Assembly: GCF_024105735.1 (NCBI RefSeq)
Contig: NZ_JAAAML010000001.1
Location: 1 to 64,000, forward strand
DNA: 64,000 nucleotides
From: Parahoeflea alexandrii
GTDB lineage: Bacteria > Pseudomonadota > Alphaproteobacteria > Rhizobiales > Rhizobiaceae
Direction of reading: 5' to 3'
Positions 9,153 to 17,916 of this stretch are shown here, in pieces. The translations under genes were made by a program, and so were the position numbers. Position 1 is the stretch's first letter; the number at the start of each line of letters is the position of its first letter. Under the pieces are notes generated by a model. That model searched no databases, was not told the origin of the DNA, and worked only from the letters and a program-made list of their open reading frames with translations.

Positions 9153-9193
9153 GAGCCGGGACGAGACTATCACTGCCGGTGGGAGGGCACACC

Positions 9194-11383
9194 ATGTCAG
9201 ACGCAAATCCGAAGCAAACCAAAGAAGATGTTCATCACGAGGTGTCACTCGCAGAGGCCGTGTCGCACGTCGATGAAGAACCGGTAGGCTTCAACCAGCG
9301 TGTCTTTTCGGGGACGCTGTTGTGGGTGGTGGCAGTCGCTTGCGTGGCCTATTCCGCCTTCCATCTCTACGTCATGAACATCTATCCGCTCGAAACCTGG
9401 GCCTACCGCCTGTCGCATATTGGAGGCGGGTTGGCGCTCGGTTTCATGATCTACGCCGCAGGCGCCACCCGGAACGAAGACGTCTCTAAGCGCAATCTTG
9501 TCGGAGATACGGTTCTGGCCCTGGCGGCGGTCGGGGTCTTTACCGGTTTCGCCATGATGATCGCCATCTGGTACAATGTGATGCAGACCGGCATGCCTGC
9601 GGGGCAGCCCTGGGCGCTGCGCTTCTACGGCATCCCGTTGTTTGCCGGCAGCGTACTGGCCGTGATGCACGGCTGGTTCTTTACCGTACGGCTGAAAGAC
9701 CGAATCTCTCTCGCGGACGTGCTGCTGGTCGTGGCGACATTCAGCGCCATCGCCTATCTCATCCTGTTTTCGCGACAGTTGCAGTTGCGCGGCGGTATCT
9801 CGATGGCGCTGCCGTCGGACATGTGGGCGGCCGTCACCTGCGTGGTGCTGGTGGTCGAACTGACCCGCCGTCTTGCCGGCATGGCACTGGTCATCATCGC
9901 CAGCGTGTTTGTCGGCTATGCCTTTCTCGGGCCTTGGCTGCCCGGAATCCTGTACCATCGGGGCTATGATGCGAAGCGGTTCTTCACTTACATCATTACG
10001 GATAATGGCATCCTGAGCGCTCCCATCGCCATCTCGTCGACCTACATCATCCTTTTCGTGATCTTCGCGGCTTTCCTGCAGGCGACCCGCGTCGGTGAGT
10101 ATTTCGTCAATTTCGCCTTTGCGGCCGCTGGTCACAAGCGCGGTGGACCGGCCAAGGTTGCCGTGTTTGCATCCGGCCTGATGGGGATGATCAACGGAAC
10201 TTCCGCCGGCAATGTTGTCGCCACCGGCAGTCTGACCATCCCGATGATGAAAAAGGTTGGCTACAAGCCGCAGACGGCCGCCTCGGTCGAGGCCGCTGCA
10301 TCGACGGGCGGCCAGATCATGCCGCCTATCATGGGGGCGGGCGCCTTCATCATGGCCGAGATCACCGGCATCCCCTACATCAACATCGTCTATGCGGGCA
10401 TTATTCCGGCGGTCATCTATTTTCTTTCGATCTTCTTCATGGTCGATCTGGCGGCACAGAAATACGGCATGGTCGGTCTGCCTCGGGCCGACCTGCCGAA
10501 ATTCGGCAAACTCCTGAAGCAGGTCTATCTGTTCACCCCAATCATCGTGCTGATAGGCTCCCTGCTTTCGGGCTATTCGGTTATCCGATGCGGCACGCTG
10601 GCGATGGTTTCGGCTGCAGTAGTCTCCTGGCTGACGCCACATCGCATGGGGCCGAAGCAATTGTTCAGGGCGCTGGAACTGGGCGCACGCATGGCGCTGC
10701 AACTGGTTGCGGTCTGTGCGACGGCCGGCATTATTGTCGGGGTTATCGCGCTCACCGGAATCGGATCGCGGTTCTCCGCGGTGCTGCTCGGACTTGCAGA
10801 ACACAGCCAGTTCCTTGCGCTTGTCTTTGCGATGCTCGTCTCCATCGTGCTTGGCATGGGCATGCCAACGACTGCCGCCTATGTGGTTGCCGCAAGCGTC
10901 ATGGCACCCGGCCTGATCAACCTTGGGATCGAACCTCTTACGGCGCATTTCTTCATCTTCTACTTCGCGGTGATTTCGGCCATAACGCCACCGGTGGCGC
11001 TCGCGGCCTATGCAGGGGCAGCGCTTTCCGGCTCGGATCCGCTCAAGACCAGTGTGGAGAGCTTCAAGTTCGGGCTTGCGGCGTTCATTGTGCCCTACAT
11101 GTTCTACCTTTCCGACGAGATGCTGCTGCAGGGAAGCTGGGTTGACTCAATCCACGTCACGGCGACTGCGGCCGTGGGTGTCTATCTGCTGTCGGCTGCT
11201 GTCCAGGGATGGTTTTTTGGCCGTGCAAACAACGTGGCACGGATCGTTCTGCTCGCGGGAGGTTTGACGATGATTGACGCCGGCTGGCTGACCGATGTTG
11301 TTGGCGTGACCGTCGGTATCGCTGTGTATGTCTATCAGAAGGGGTTCGTGCGACCCCGCGACATGGCGCGTGGCGCGGACTGA
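9194..11383 (+). CDS. TRAP transporter fused 4TM/12TM permease
   Basis: 729-aa fused permease of the TAXI-TRAP class, in which the small and large TRAP membrane subunits are one protein. I start at ATG 9194, with GGGAGG eight bases upstream, rather than the GTG at 9179. A hydrophilic N-terminus of about 40 residues precedes the helices. Family blocks include FASGLMGMINGTSAGNVVATG, EAAASTGGQIMPPIMGAGAF and the mirrored GMGMPTTAAYVVAASVMAP with AITPPVALAAYAGA. It works with the receptor encoded upstream and is separated from it by a terminator-like hairpin. Confidence 0.92.
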   Translation: MSDANPKQTKEDVHHEVSLAEAVSHVDEEPVGFNQRVFSGTLLWVVAVACVAYSAFHLYVMNIYPLETWAYRLSHIGGGLALGFMIYAAGATRNEDVSKRNLVGDTVLALAAVGVFTGFAMMIAIWYNVMQTGMPAGQPWALRFYGIPLFAGSVLAVMHGWFFTVRLKDRISLADVLLVVATFSAIAYLILFSRQLQLRGGISMALPSDMWAAVTCVVLVVELTRRLAGMALVIIASVFVGYAFLGPWLPGILYHRGYDAKRFFTYIITDNGILSAPIAISSTYIILFVIFAAFLQATRVGEYFVNFAFAAAGHKRGGPAKVAVFASGLMGMINGTSAGNVVATGSLTIPMMKKVGYKPQTAASVEAAASTGGQIMPPIMGAGAFIMAEITGIPYINIVYAGIIPAVIYFLSIFFMVDLAAQKYGMVGLPRADLPKFGKLLKQVYLFTPIIVLIGSLLSGYSVIRCGTLAMVSAAVVSWLTPHRMGPKQLFRALELGARMALQLVAVCATAGIIVGVIALTGIGSRFSAVLLGLAEHSQFLALVFAMLVSIVLGMGMPTTAAYVVAASVMAPGLINLGIEPLTAHFFIFYFAVISAITPPVALAAYAGAALSGSDPLKTSVESFKFGLAAFIVPYMFYLSDEMLLQGSWVDSIHVTATAAVGVYLLSAAVQGWFFGRANNVARIVLLAGGLTMIDAGWLTDVVGVTVGIAVYVYQKGFVRPRDMARGAD

Positions 11384-11419
11384 GCAATAACACTGTTTGA
11401 GAGATCATGGTCACCGGCT

Positions 11420-12107
11420 TCGTCCCTAACCGGGACCGCTCAAGGGTGTAGCTGAAAGCGCGCCGTATGGCTTGCTTCCAAGTCGTGCGAACAGTATCTG
11501 CAACGTCGATTGCCATTAGTGGTTCGAAGTGGGTCCTGCGTGTGTCCGGCGGCCAGTCTTCACCAAACGCAGTGAATTCCATTGCGGCGCTGCCGAGTGC
11601 GCTGATCTCTTCGACCACTGCAATTTCCACGGAACATTGGAGCAGGTCCGCTTGCAGATGCAGGAGAGAAGCATTTGAAGAGGCTCCACCATCCGTCCTG
11701 AGGCCAAAAAGCCGCATTTGATATCAGATTGCATTGCTTCGAAGATGTCGGCGATCTGCAGAATAATGGCTTCGAAAGTCGCCCATGCGACATGCGCAGG
11801 CTTTGTGCCGTGGGTCATTCCGGCCAGTCGGTCGCGATCGTCGCGCCGGCCGTCAGGTTCCACAACAGCCAGCTGTCGACGTTGCCGGTTCGCAGGCCGC
11901 CCTGGTCAAGCAGGCGCAGGGCTTCCGGCCGGTGCTTCAGCATTCGCGCCAGTTTCGAGACGGGAAATATCGGGTTGAATCCGAGCCCCGTCGCCGTTTC
12001 GACGGTTTCAGTCCGGCCGCGATGGTTTCGCGCTGGTTCGGGATGGCGATCGCATCAATGCTGCGGCCGTTCACCTGCGCTTCTCGGGCCGTATTTCCCG
12101 GTGTCGA
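11420..12107 (-). pseudogene. FGGY carbohydrate kinase remnant (glycerol-kinase-like)
   Basis: Reading the minus strand, pieces of one FGGY kinase appear in order but in different frames: AIAIPNQRETIAA (about 12030-12065), then TGLGFNPIFPVSKLARML through GNVDSWLLWNLTAGA (about 11840-11990). After a gap come AHVAWATFEAIILQIADIFEAMQ (about 11725-11800) and DGGASSNASLLHLQADLLQC (about 11630-11695). The first 75 or so residues are absent and roughly 150 residues between the WNLT block and the AHVAWAT block are deleted. Several frameshifts and stops remain, so it cannot be functional. It was probably a neighbour of the RpiR gene. Boundaries are approximate. Confidence 0.8.
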
Positions 12108-12109
12108 CG

Positions 12110-12943
12110 TCACGGCCGGGTGATGCCCATCACAAGGGTTTGGACCAGAGCGATGGCAGCTGATATCGGTTGTAACTGAGCGGCCGTATCTGCACCCAGG
12201 AGCAAGGCAACCTCCGCATAAGTGGCCAACGGGCTTTCAGCGCTGTCTGTTATCGCCACAATGCGTCGGCCGGATACGTGAGCATCAAGCACGACATCGA
12301 CCACCGGCTGCGAGTAGGGCGGAAAGGCGATCGCAAAGAGAACGTCATCCGCTTTCATCGTGGCGATCTGCGGACCGGCCATTCCGCCGGCGAAGTCCAA
12401 CGACGAACAAGCCCTTTCCCCGCGGATCATGCCGTAATGGAAGTACTCAGCGATCGGGCGTGAGCGCCGCAATCCGGCTACATAGACGTGCCCAGCCTGC
12501 TGCATCATCTGGATCGCCCGGTTCAGCGCCTCGGTGTCACACTCGCGCGCCAAACGTTCGATCGCTTCCCCATGCGCCTTCAGACAGGCATCAAGCGTGG
12601 CACGTGTGTCTGGCCGCGCTGCAGCCTCGTCCCGTGCCAGCACCTCATTGCGGACGTTGACCTGGCCCTCGATCAGGCGCTGCCTGAAAACCCGCTGCAG
12701 ATCGGAAAAACCGGCATAGCCGAGTTCTTTTGCGAAGCGGATCAGGGTGGACGGCTGGATCCCCAGCTCGGCGGCGATAACCGGCGTGGTGTTCAGAGCA
12801 AAGGCGTTGGCTTCCTCGAGCGAGGCGCGGGCAATCCGTTGCAGATGTGGACTGAGAGTGGGGAAGCGATCACGGATTCTCTGCCTGAGGGCATCGAAAG
12901 TTTCTCCGCTTTGGGATGGTTGTGGTTCGGACTTCTTGATCAT
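12110..12943 (-). CDS. RpiR-family transcriptional regulator (HTH-SIS)
   Basis: 277 aa. An N-terminal HTH_6 domain covers about residues 15-90 (ELGIQPSTLIRFAKELGYAGFSDLQRVFRQRL is characteristic). A SIS sugar-phosphate-binding domain follows from about residue 130 (AGHVYVAGLRRSRPIAEYFHYGM). It is divergent from the sugar-acid transport and catabolism operon and is its probable regulator. Two GAAAATATTTTC-like palindromes lie between them. The protein ends abruptly at GITRP exactly where the kinase wreck begins, so its last few residues may have been altered by the deletion that destroyed the kinase. Confidence 0.88.
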   Translation of the reverse strand: MIKKSEPQPSQSGETFDALRQRIRDRFPTLSPHLQRIARASLEEANAFALNTTPVIAAELGIQPSTLIRFAKELGYAGFSDLQRVFRQRLIEGQVNVRNEVLARDEAAARPDTRATLDACLKAHGEAIERLARECDTEALNRAIQMMQQAGHVYVAGLRRSRPIAEYFHYGMIRGERACSSLDFAGGMAGPQIATMKADDVLFAIAFPPYSQPVVDVVLDAHVSGRRIVAITDSAESPLATYAEVALLLGADTAAQLQPISAAIALVQTLVMGITRP

Positions 12944-12974
12944 GCCGCATCACATAGCATGAATTGTCGGAAGA

Positions 12975-12986
12975 GAAAATATTTTC
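12975..12986. promoter_or_regulatory. Palindrome GAAAATATTTTC, probable RpiR operator 1
   Basis: Perfect 12-bp palindrome in the divergent region between the RpiR gene and the sugar-acid operon, 32 bases from the RpiR start. A near-copy lies at 13021-13032. Paired A/T-rich palindromes beside an RpiR gene are typical operators; the assignment is inferred. Confidence 0.5.
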
Positions 12987-13008
12987 GATATGTCAGAAAA
13001 AGAATTCC

Positions 13009-13037
13009 TTGACGCGAATAGAAAATATTTTTAACAA
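13009..13037 (+). promoter_or_regulatory. Candidate promoter for sugar-acid operon with overlapping operator 2
   Basis: TTGACG at 13009-13014 is followed after 17 bases by TAACAA, a weak -10 element. The second copy of the palindrome, GAAAATATTTTT (13021-13032, one mismatch), occupies the spacer. A bound RpiR protein there would block RNA polymerase. The -10 match is poor, so the exact promoter position is uncertain. Confidence 0.35.
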
Positions 13038-13127
13038 TAATGACAGGGTTTTCTATTGCTCTGAGGAGGGGGCGGGGAAGGCCTTGTTCCGCCCGCCACG
13101 ACCGGGCTCGCTCTAGGGAGGATAATC

Positions 13128-14417
13128 ATGTCCAGTTCAAAGTTTACGCGCCGCGGCATGCTGCGTTCGGCTGCCGCGGTTGGTGGCCTGGCAGCATTTT
13201 ATGGCCCATGGAAACACAATCGCGCTTACGCGCAGGCAACCGACAAGCCGATCCGGCTCGGGCTCACCTCAGATGCCAGCGGGCAATACGCCAACTCCGG
13301 CGCTTCCGATCGCCGCGGCATGCTGATGGCCGTCGCAGAGGCGAACGCCGCTGGCGGAGTTCTCGGCCGGAAGATAGAAACAGTCCACCTCGATACGGAA
13401 ACGACCGCCGCAACGGGAAGCCGCGTTGCCGAGCGCATGATCACCCGGGAAGAGTGCGGCTTCCTTGTCGGTGCCGTCAGTTCGGGCGTTGCCAACGCGA
13501 TCAGCCAGGTGGCGCAGCGCTATGGCGTGATCTACATGAACACCAATTCGTCCTCGCCGACGGAATCGGGCGAAAACTGCCACCGCGTGAAGTTCGTCTG
13601 GGACGGCAACGGAGCCAATTTCTCCAAGGCGGCGATCAAGAACTCCATCGATGCCTATGGCGGCGACTTCATGCTGCTGACCAATGACTATGTCTGGGGG
13701 CACGATACGGCGCGCGCCACCCGCGTGCTTATCGATCAGTATGGCGGATCGGTGAGCGACGAGATCCTTGTGCCGCAGGGCACGCGGGATTTCACCGCGG
13801 CGTTGCTGAAGATCCAGCAGGCCAAGCCAAACGTGGTTGCAGCAGCCGTCGGCGGTGACGACCAGATCGCCCTGCGCCAGCAGGTGGCGCAGCTTGGCAT
13901 GGGTGACAAAATCGCCTGGATCAACAACCAGCAGGACTGGCCGGATATTTACGGTCTGCCCGCCGATAACCTGTTCGGCGTTTTCGGCACCACCTGGTAC
14001 TACAAGCTGGATCTGCCGGGGGTTAAGGAGTTCGTCGGCCGCTATCAGGCGATGTACCCGGAAACATCGATGCGCGTGCCCGGCAATGTCTTCTACAATG
14101 GCTACATGGCCACGAAGAACCTGCTCGAAGCCATCGAGCGCGCCGGCACGACAAACAACATCGCCGTGATCAAGCAGCTTGAGGGTCACGTGATGTCCGC
14201 GGAAAGCCGCATGCAGCACCACGATGCGGTGGTCGATCCGAATACCCACCAGGTCCAGCAGTCGATCTACCTGGCAACGGGCAACCCTGCGCCGACGGAA
14301 GACGACGACCTCTTCAAGATCCTGACCAGTTCAGCGCCTGAAGACGTGCGTGACCAGGATAGCCTCGGCAGTTGCAAGCTGGAAAGCTACGACGATACGC
14401 CGACCTTTGACGCCTGA
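13128..14417 (+). CDS. ABC transporter substrate-binding protein (branched-chain amino acid/amide type)
   Basis: 429-aa periplasmic binding protein of the Peripla_BP_6 type used by LivHMGF-like transporters. The N-terminus has a twin-arginine-like signal (TRRGMLRSAAAVGGLAA, ending near AYAQA at residue 36). The mature start PIRLGLTSDASGQYANSG is characteristic. First gene of a 12-gene operon. Because all downstream enzymes act on sugar acids, I infer that this receptor binds a sugar acid or related polyhydroxy compound rather than an amino acid. A strong hairpin follows directly. Confidence 0.88.
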   Translation: MSSSKFTRRGMLRSAAAVGGLAAFYGPWKHNRAYAQATDKPIRLGLTSDASGQYANSGASDRRGMLMAVAEANAAGGVLGRKIETVHLDTETTAATGSRVAERMITREECGFLVGAVSSGVANAISQVAQRYGVIYMNTNSSSPTESGENCHRVKFVWDGNGANFSKAAIKNSIDAYGGDFMLLTNDYVWGHDTARATRVLIDQYGGSVSDEILVPQGTRDFTAALLKIQQAKPNVVAAAVGGDDQIALRQQVAQLGMGDKIAWINNQQDWPDIYGLPADNLFGVFGTTWYYKLDLPGVKEFVGRYQAMYPETSMRVPGNVFYNGYMATKNLLEAIERAGTTNNIAVIKQLEGHVMSAESRMQHHDAVVDPNTHQVQQSIYLATGNPAPTEDDDLFKILTSSAPEDVRDQDSLGSCKLESYDDTPTFDA

Positions 14418-14431
14418 GGCGGCTCAATACT

Positions 14432-14476
14432 GCGCGGCCGGTTGGCCCGTGGGCAAATTGCCCGGTCCGGCCGCGC
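14432..14476 (+). terminator. Strong hairpin after binding-protein gene
   Basis: GCGCGGCCGG (14432-14441) pairs with CCGGCCGCGC (14467-14476), and the loop holds a second possible stem (GGGCAAATTGCCC). There is no T tract, so it is more likely an mRNA-stabilising or attenuating structure than a full terminator. Confidence 0.55.
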
Positions 14477-14516
14477 GGATGCTCTCTGCCTGATGAAGAG
14501 GCCTGCGAGGATTTTC

Positions 14517-15437
14517 ATGATCGAACTCATACCCCACATTGTGAACGGGCTCACGCTCGGCTTGCTGTTTGCCCTGATTGCGCTTGGCTTCACGTTGATC
14601 GTGGGCGTGATGGAGGTGATCAACCTCGCCCATGGCGCTCTTTTTGCGCTCGGCGCGTATCTTGCCATGACAACCATTGGCGGCGACTGGTTTGGCTCAA
14701 GCGAATTCGGTGTCTGGTGGCGTGAACTGCCTCTCTCCACGCGCTATGCACTCGGCGTGGTGGCCGGCCCGCTTCTGGCGGCATCAGTCGGGATGGTGCT
14801 GGAACTCTGCCTGCGCCCGACCTACGGCAAGCCGCCGCTCTATGGTCTGCTTCTGACATTCGGTGCGGCGCTCGTCATAGAGGAACTGATCCGGCTGATC
14901 TGGGGTACAGGCGAGCAAAGTCTGGCTGTTCCACGGGCTCTCAACGGAGCGTTCTTCATGGGTGGTCTGATTTTCTCGACCTACAAGTTCTTTGCCGCGG
15001 GGTTTGCCATTGTCGCCATAGGCCTGGTTTGGCTGTTCCTTGAGCGGACACCTTATGGCGCCACTATCAAGGCCGGCGCCCATGACAGCGAAATGGTCCG
15101 CGCGCTGGGTTACGATCTGTCGAAGCTGCGGCTTCTGGTCTTTGGCTTCGGCGCTGCGCTTGCCGCCCTGGCCGGGGTGGTGATGGCGCCAATTTGGGGC
15201 CTGCGCCCGCATATCGGTATCGATGTCATCATTCCCGCATTCCTGATTATCGTCATCGGCGGGGTCGGCAGTTTCTGGGGTGCGGTCCTCGCCGCGCTGC
15301 TGGTCGGCCTCTCGGTCGGCATCACCGGTGCCTACGCACCTGCCTGGTCGATGCTGTCGATGTACCTGCTCCTGATCGCAATCGTCGGCTTCCGCTCCCG
15401 CGGGCTCCTGGGCCGCAAGTCCGCCTTGGAGAACTAG
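14517..15437 (+). CDS. Branched-chain-type ABC permease (LivH-like)
   Basis: 306-aa inner-membrane permease. The start at ATG 14517 follows GAGG by a short gap and gives the usual N-terminus IELIPHIVNGLTLGLLFALIALGFTLIVG. The EVINLAHGALFALGAYLA block is diagnostic of LivH. About eight hydrophobic segments are visible. The C-terminal part has the family stretch ending in VGSFWGAVLAALLVG. It pairs with the LivM-like permease that starts three bases after its stop. Confidence 0.92.
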   Translation: MIELIPHIVNGLTLGLLFALIALGFTLIVGVMEVINLAHGALFALGAYLAMTTIGGDWFGSSEFGVWWRELPLSTRYALGVVAGPLLAASVGMVLELCLRPTYGKPPLYGLLLTFGAALVIEELIRLIWGTGEQSLAVPRALNGAFFMGGLIFSTYKFFAAGFAIVAIGLVWLFLERTPYGATIKAGAHDSEMVRALGYDLSKLRLLVFGFGAALAALAGVVMAPIWGLRPHIGIDVIIPAFLIIVIGGVGSFWGAVLAALLVGLSVGITGAYAPAWSMLSMYLLLIAIVGFRSRGLLGRKSALEN

Positions 15438-15440
15438 ACC

Positions 15441-16472
15441 ATGCGCATGATCACACTCAGCGACATTCCCGCACGCGGCGGTTCGCCGATGACCCCGGCC
15501 ATGGCCCTGTTCATGCTGGCGCTGGCCACCGCGCCTTTCTGGCTGCCGGCTGTCGGTCTCTATCAGTATCTCGGCATCGAGGTGGCGATCTGGCTGATCT
15601 TCGCCCTCGGGTTCAATCTGCTCTTCGGCTACATCGGTCTGCATTCCTTCGGCCATGGCGCCTATCTCGGGATCGGGGCCTATGCCTTTGGCCTGTTTCA
15701 GCAGGAAATCATGGTCAGCCTTTGGGGCGGACTTCTGGCCGCCATTCTGGCCGCGTCCCTGGCCGGCGCCGTGGTCGGCGCCTTTCTGTCGCACCGTCGC
15801 GGGATCTATTATGCGCTGATGACCATCGGGTTCGGCCAGATCGTCTGGTTCTGCGCGATCAAGCTGCATGGTGTTACGGGCGGAGAAGATGGACTGCTGG
15901 GCATTCCGCGGCCGGATTTAGTGGTGGGCCCTATCCGCTACAGCCTCGCTGACAATTATTCGCTGTACTGGTTTGTGGCCGCGATCCTGGCGCTCGTCGT
16001 CGTCGCGCTCTGGCGCCTGGTGAATGCCCCGTTCGGGCGGGTCTTGCAGGCAATCCGCCAGAACGAGACCCGCGCGCGGTTTGTCGGTTACAATGTCTGG
16101 TTGATCAAATGGCTGACCTTCATCCTGTCGACAGCCTTTGCCGGGCTTGCCGGCGGCTTGTTCTCGATGGCCCAGGAAGGGGCGTATCCGGATGTGATGA
16201 GCCTGCACCAGTCCGGCCTGATCGTCATGATGGTGCTGGTCGGCGGAGGCCTGGTCAGCTTCTGGGGGCCGGTGCTCGGCGTGATCCTGTATTTCGTCGC
16301 TCGCGATATTATAGGCGGCGTCACGGAAACCTGGCTGCTGTGGTTCGGCCTGATGTTCGTGATCATGGTCATAACCCGCCCGGAGGGGCTTGCCGGTCTG
16401 CTCCATGTCGTCGGTGCGCGTCTTCGCAAGAAGTCTGCACCGGGCGCGGTCCCCGTTCGGAAGGAGGCTTGA
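15441..16472 (+). CDS. Branched-chain-type ABC permease (LivM-like)
   Basis: 343-aa permease. The LivM signature is seen in GFNLLFGYIGLHSFGHGAYLGIGAYA near residue 55. The cytoplasmic coupling loop AIRQNETRARFVGYNVWLIKW follows near residue 205, then AGLAGGLFSMAQEGAYPDVM. It forms the membrane channel with the preceding LivH-like protein. Its stop lies two bases before the ATPase start. Confidence 0.92.
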   Translation: MRMITLSDIPARGGSPMTPAMALFMLALATAPFWLPAVGLYQYLGIEVAIWLIFALGFNLLFGYIGLHSFGHGAYLGIGAYAFGLFQQEIMVSLWGGLLAAILAASLAGAVVGAFLSHRRGIYYALMTIGFGQIVWFCAIKLHGVTGGEDGLLGIPRPDLVVGPIRYSLADNYSLYWFVAAILALVVVALWRLVNAPFGRVLQAIRQNETRARFVGYNVWLIKWLTFILSTAFAGLAGGLFSMAQEGAYPDVMSLHQSGLIVMMVLVGGGLVSFWGPVLGVILYFVARDIIGGVTETWLLWFGLMFVIMVITRPEGLAGLLHVVGARLRKKSAPGAVPVRKEA

Positions 16473-16474
16473 GC

Positions 16475-17218
16475 ATGGCGCTCTTTGTTGCCGAAAACCT
16501 CCGCAAACGCTTCGGCGCTCGGGTGGTCCTGGAAAACATCAGTCTTTCCATCGAGGAAGGCAGCGTGCATGGGATCATGGGCCCCAACGGCGCGGGCAAG
16601 ACGACCTGCTTCCACGTTCTGACCGGTCATCACAGGCCTGACGGCGGGCGGATCACCTTCGACGGCAGGGATATCACGGGCAAGAAGCCGCACCAGATCG
16701 CGCGGCTTGGCGTTTCGCGCTCGTTCCAGATCATGAACCTGTTCGATGACACAGTGGTGATCGAAAATGTCATCCTGGCGCTGAAGCAATTCCGCAGGAA
16801 CGGCATGAACCTGCTGCGCGATGTCTTCAGTGACACGAAGCTGATCGACCAGGCGATCGATGTGCTCGACCAGGTCGGCCTTGCGCATCGTGCCTGGGAA
16901 AAGGCGGCGGAGCTTCCCTACGGCGAACGCCGGGCGCTCGAGATCGCGGTGGCCCTCGCCCCCGAGCCGCGGATCGTGTTCCTGGACGAGCCGACATCGG
17001 GTCTGGGAACGGAGGCGACGCGGGCGCTGGCGGTGCTGATCCGCAAGCTTCGCGCCCGCTACACCATCGTGCTGATCGAGCATGACATGCGTTTTCTCTT
17101 CGATCTCGCCGACCGGATCTCTGTGATCCACTGGGGCCAGGTCATCGACGAAAACACGCCCGATGAATTGCAGTCCAACAAATGGGTAGCGCGCTCGGCG
17201 TTGGGGGAGGTGGCCTGA
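16475..17218 (+). CDS. Branched-chain-type ABC ATPase (LivG-like)
   Basis: 247-aa nucleotide-binding subunit. Walker A is GPNGAGKTT near residue 36, and Walker B with the D-loop is VFLDEPTSGLG. The signature position reads LPYGERRALEIA, the LivG form of the LSGGQ helix. The LivG-specific RSFQIMNLFDDTVVIENV follows the Q-loop. A start at 16475 is supported by AAGGAGG upstream. The stop overlaps the start of the LivF-like gene (TGATG). Confidence 0.92.
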   Translation: MALFVAENLRKRFGARVVLENISLSIEEGSVHGIMGPNGAGKTTCFHVLTGHHRPDGGRITFDGRDITGKKPHQIARLGVSRSFQIMNLFDDTVVIENVILALKQFRRNGMNLLRDVFSDTKLIDQAIDVLDQVGLAHRAWEKAAELPYGERRALEIAVALAPEPRIVFLDEPTSGLGTEATRALAVLIRKLRARYTIVLIEHDMRFLFDLADRISVIHWGQVIDENTPDELQSNKWVARSALGEVA

Positions 17219-17913
17219 TGCTGAGGGTCGAAAACATCGAGACATTCTACGGCGAGACCCAGGCTCTGTTCGGCACCAGCATCGAGGTTGGCGCGGCTGA
17301 AGTTGTCACCCTTCTGGGCCCCAACGGGGCGGGCAAGACCACGACGATCCGGTCGATCCTGGGGCTATCGCATCCGCGGTCCGGCCGGATCAGCTTTGAT
17401 GGGCAGGACCTCACCCATATGCCCCCGCACCGAATATCGCGGCTCGGGATCTCCTGGGTGCCCGATGACCGCCGCGTTTTTCCTTCGCTTAACGGAAAGC
17501 GCAATCTGGCGCTCGGTACACGCAAGACCCGGTTCCGCAGCTGGACGGAAGCCGAAGTGGTCGAAATCTTCCCGGCGCTGGAACACCTGCTCAACCGCGA
17601 GTGCGAGAACATGTCGGGCGGCGAACTGCAGATGGTCGCGATCAGCCGGGCACTGCTCGGCTCTCCCGGGCTTGTCCTGTTCGATGAGCCAAGCCAGGGG
17701 CTCGCTCCGAAAATCGTGCAGGACGTGATGCGGACCGTATCGCGGTTGAAGGCTGCAGGCATTTCCAGCCTGATCGTCGAGCAAAATGCGCTGGCGGCGC
17801 TCGAGGTTTCCGACCGCGTCTACGTGATGGACCGCGGGCGGATCCTTCACGAGGGGGCCGCACAAGAGCTTTTGGACAACGCGCCGCTGCGTCGACGCCT
17901 GATCGGGATGTGA
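17218..17913 (+). CDS. Branched-chain-type ABC ATPase (LivF-like)
   Basis: 231-aa nucleotide-binding subunit from ATG 17218, which overlaps the preceding stop. Walker A is GPNGAGKTT, the signature is MSGGELQMVAISRALL, and Walker B is LVLFDEPSQGLAPKIV. The LivF-type ISWVPDDRRVFPSL sits at the Q-loop. It forms the ATPase pair with the LivG-like protein. A third, aberrant ATPase gene follows after three bases. Confidence 0.92.
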   Translation: MLRVENIETFYGETQALFGTSIEVGAAEVVTLLGPNGAGKTTTIRSILGLSHPRSGRISFDGQDLTHMPPHRISRLGISWVPDDRRVFPSLNGKRNLALGTRKTRFRSWTEAEVVEIFPALEHLLNRECENMSGGELQMVAISRALLGSPGLVLFDEPSQGLAPKIVQDVMRTVSRLKAAGISSLIVEQNALAALEVSDRVYVMDRGRILHEGAAQELLDNAPLRRRLIGM

Positions 17914-17916
17914 ACG

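Noticed and set aside
9245-10948. 567-codon minus-strand frame opposite the TRAP fused permease
   Set aside because: Antisense shadow; highly charged His/Arg/Asp-rich translation complementary to hydrophobic helices.
11157-11717. 186-codon minus-strand frame read as a gene
   Set aside because: Its first half is the C-terminal piece of the broken FGGY kinase, and its second half is antisense to the permease gene, so it is not an intact gene.
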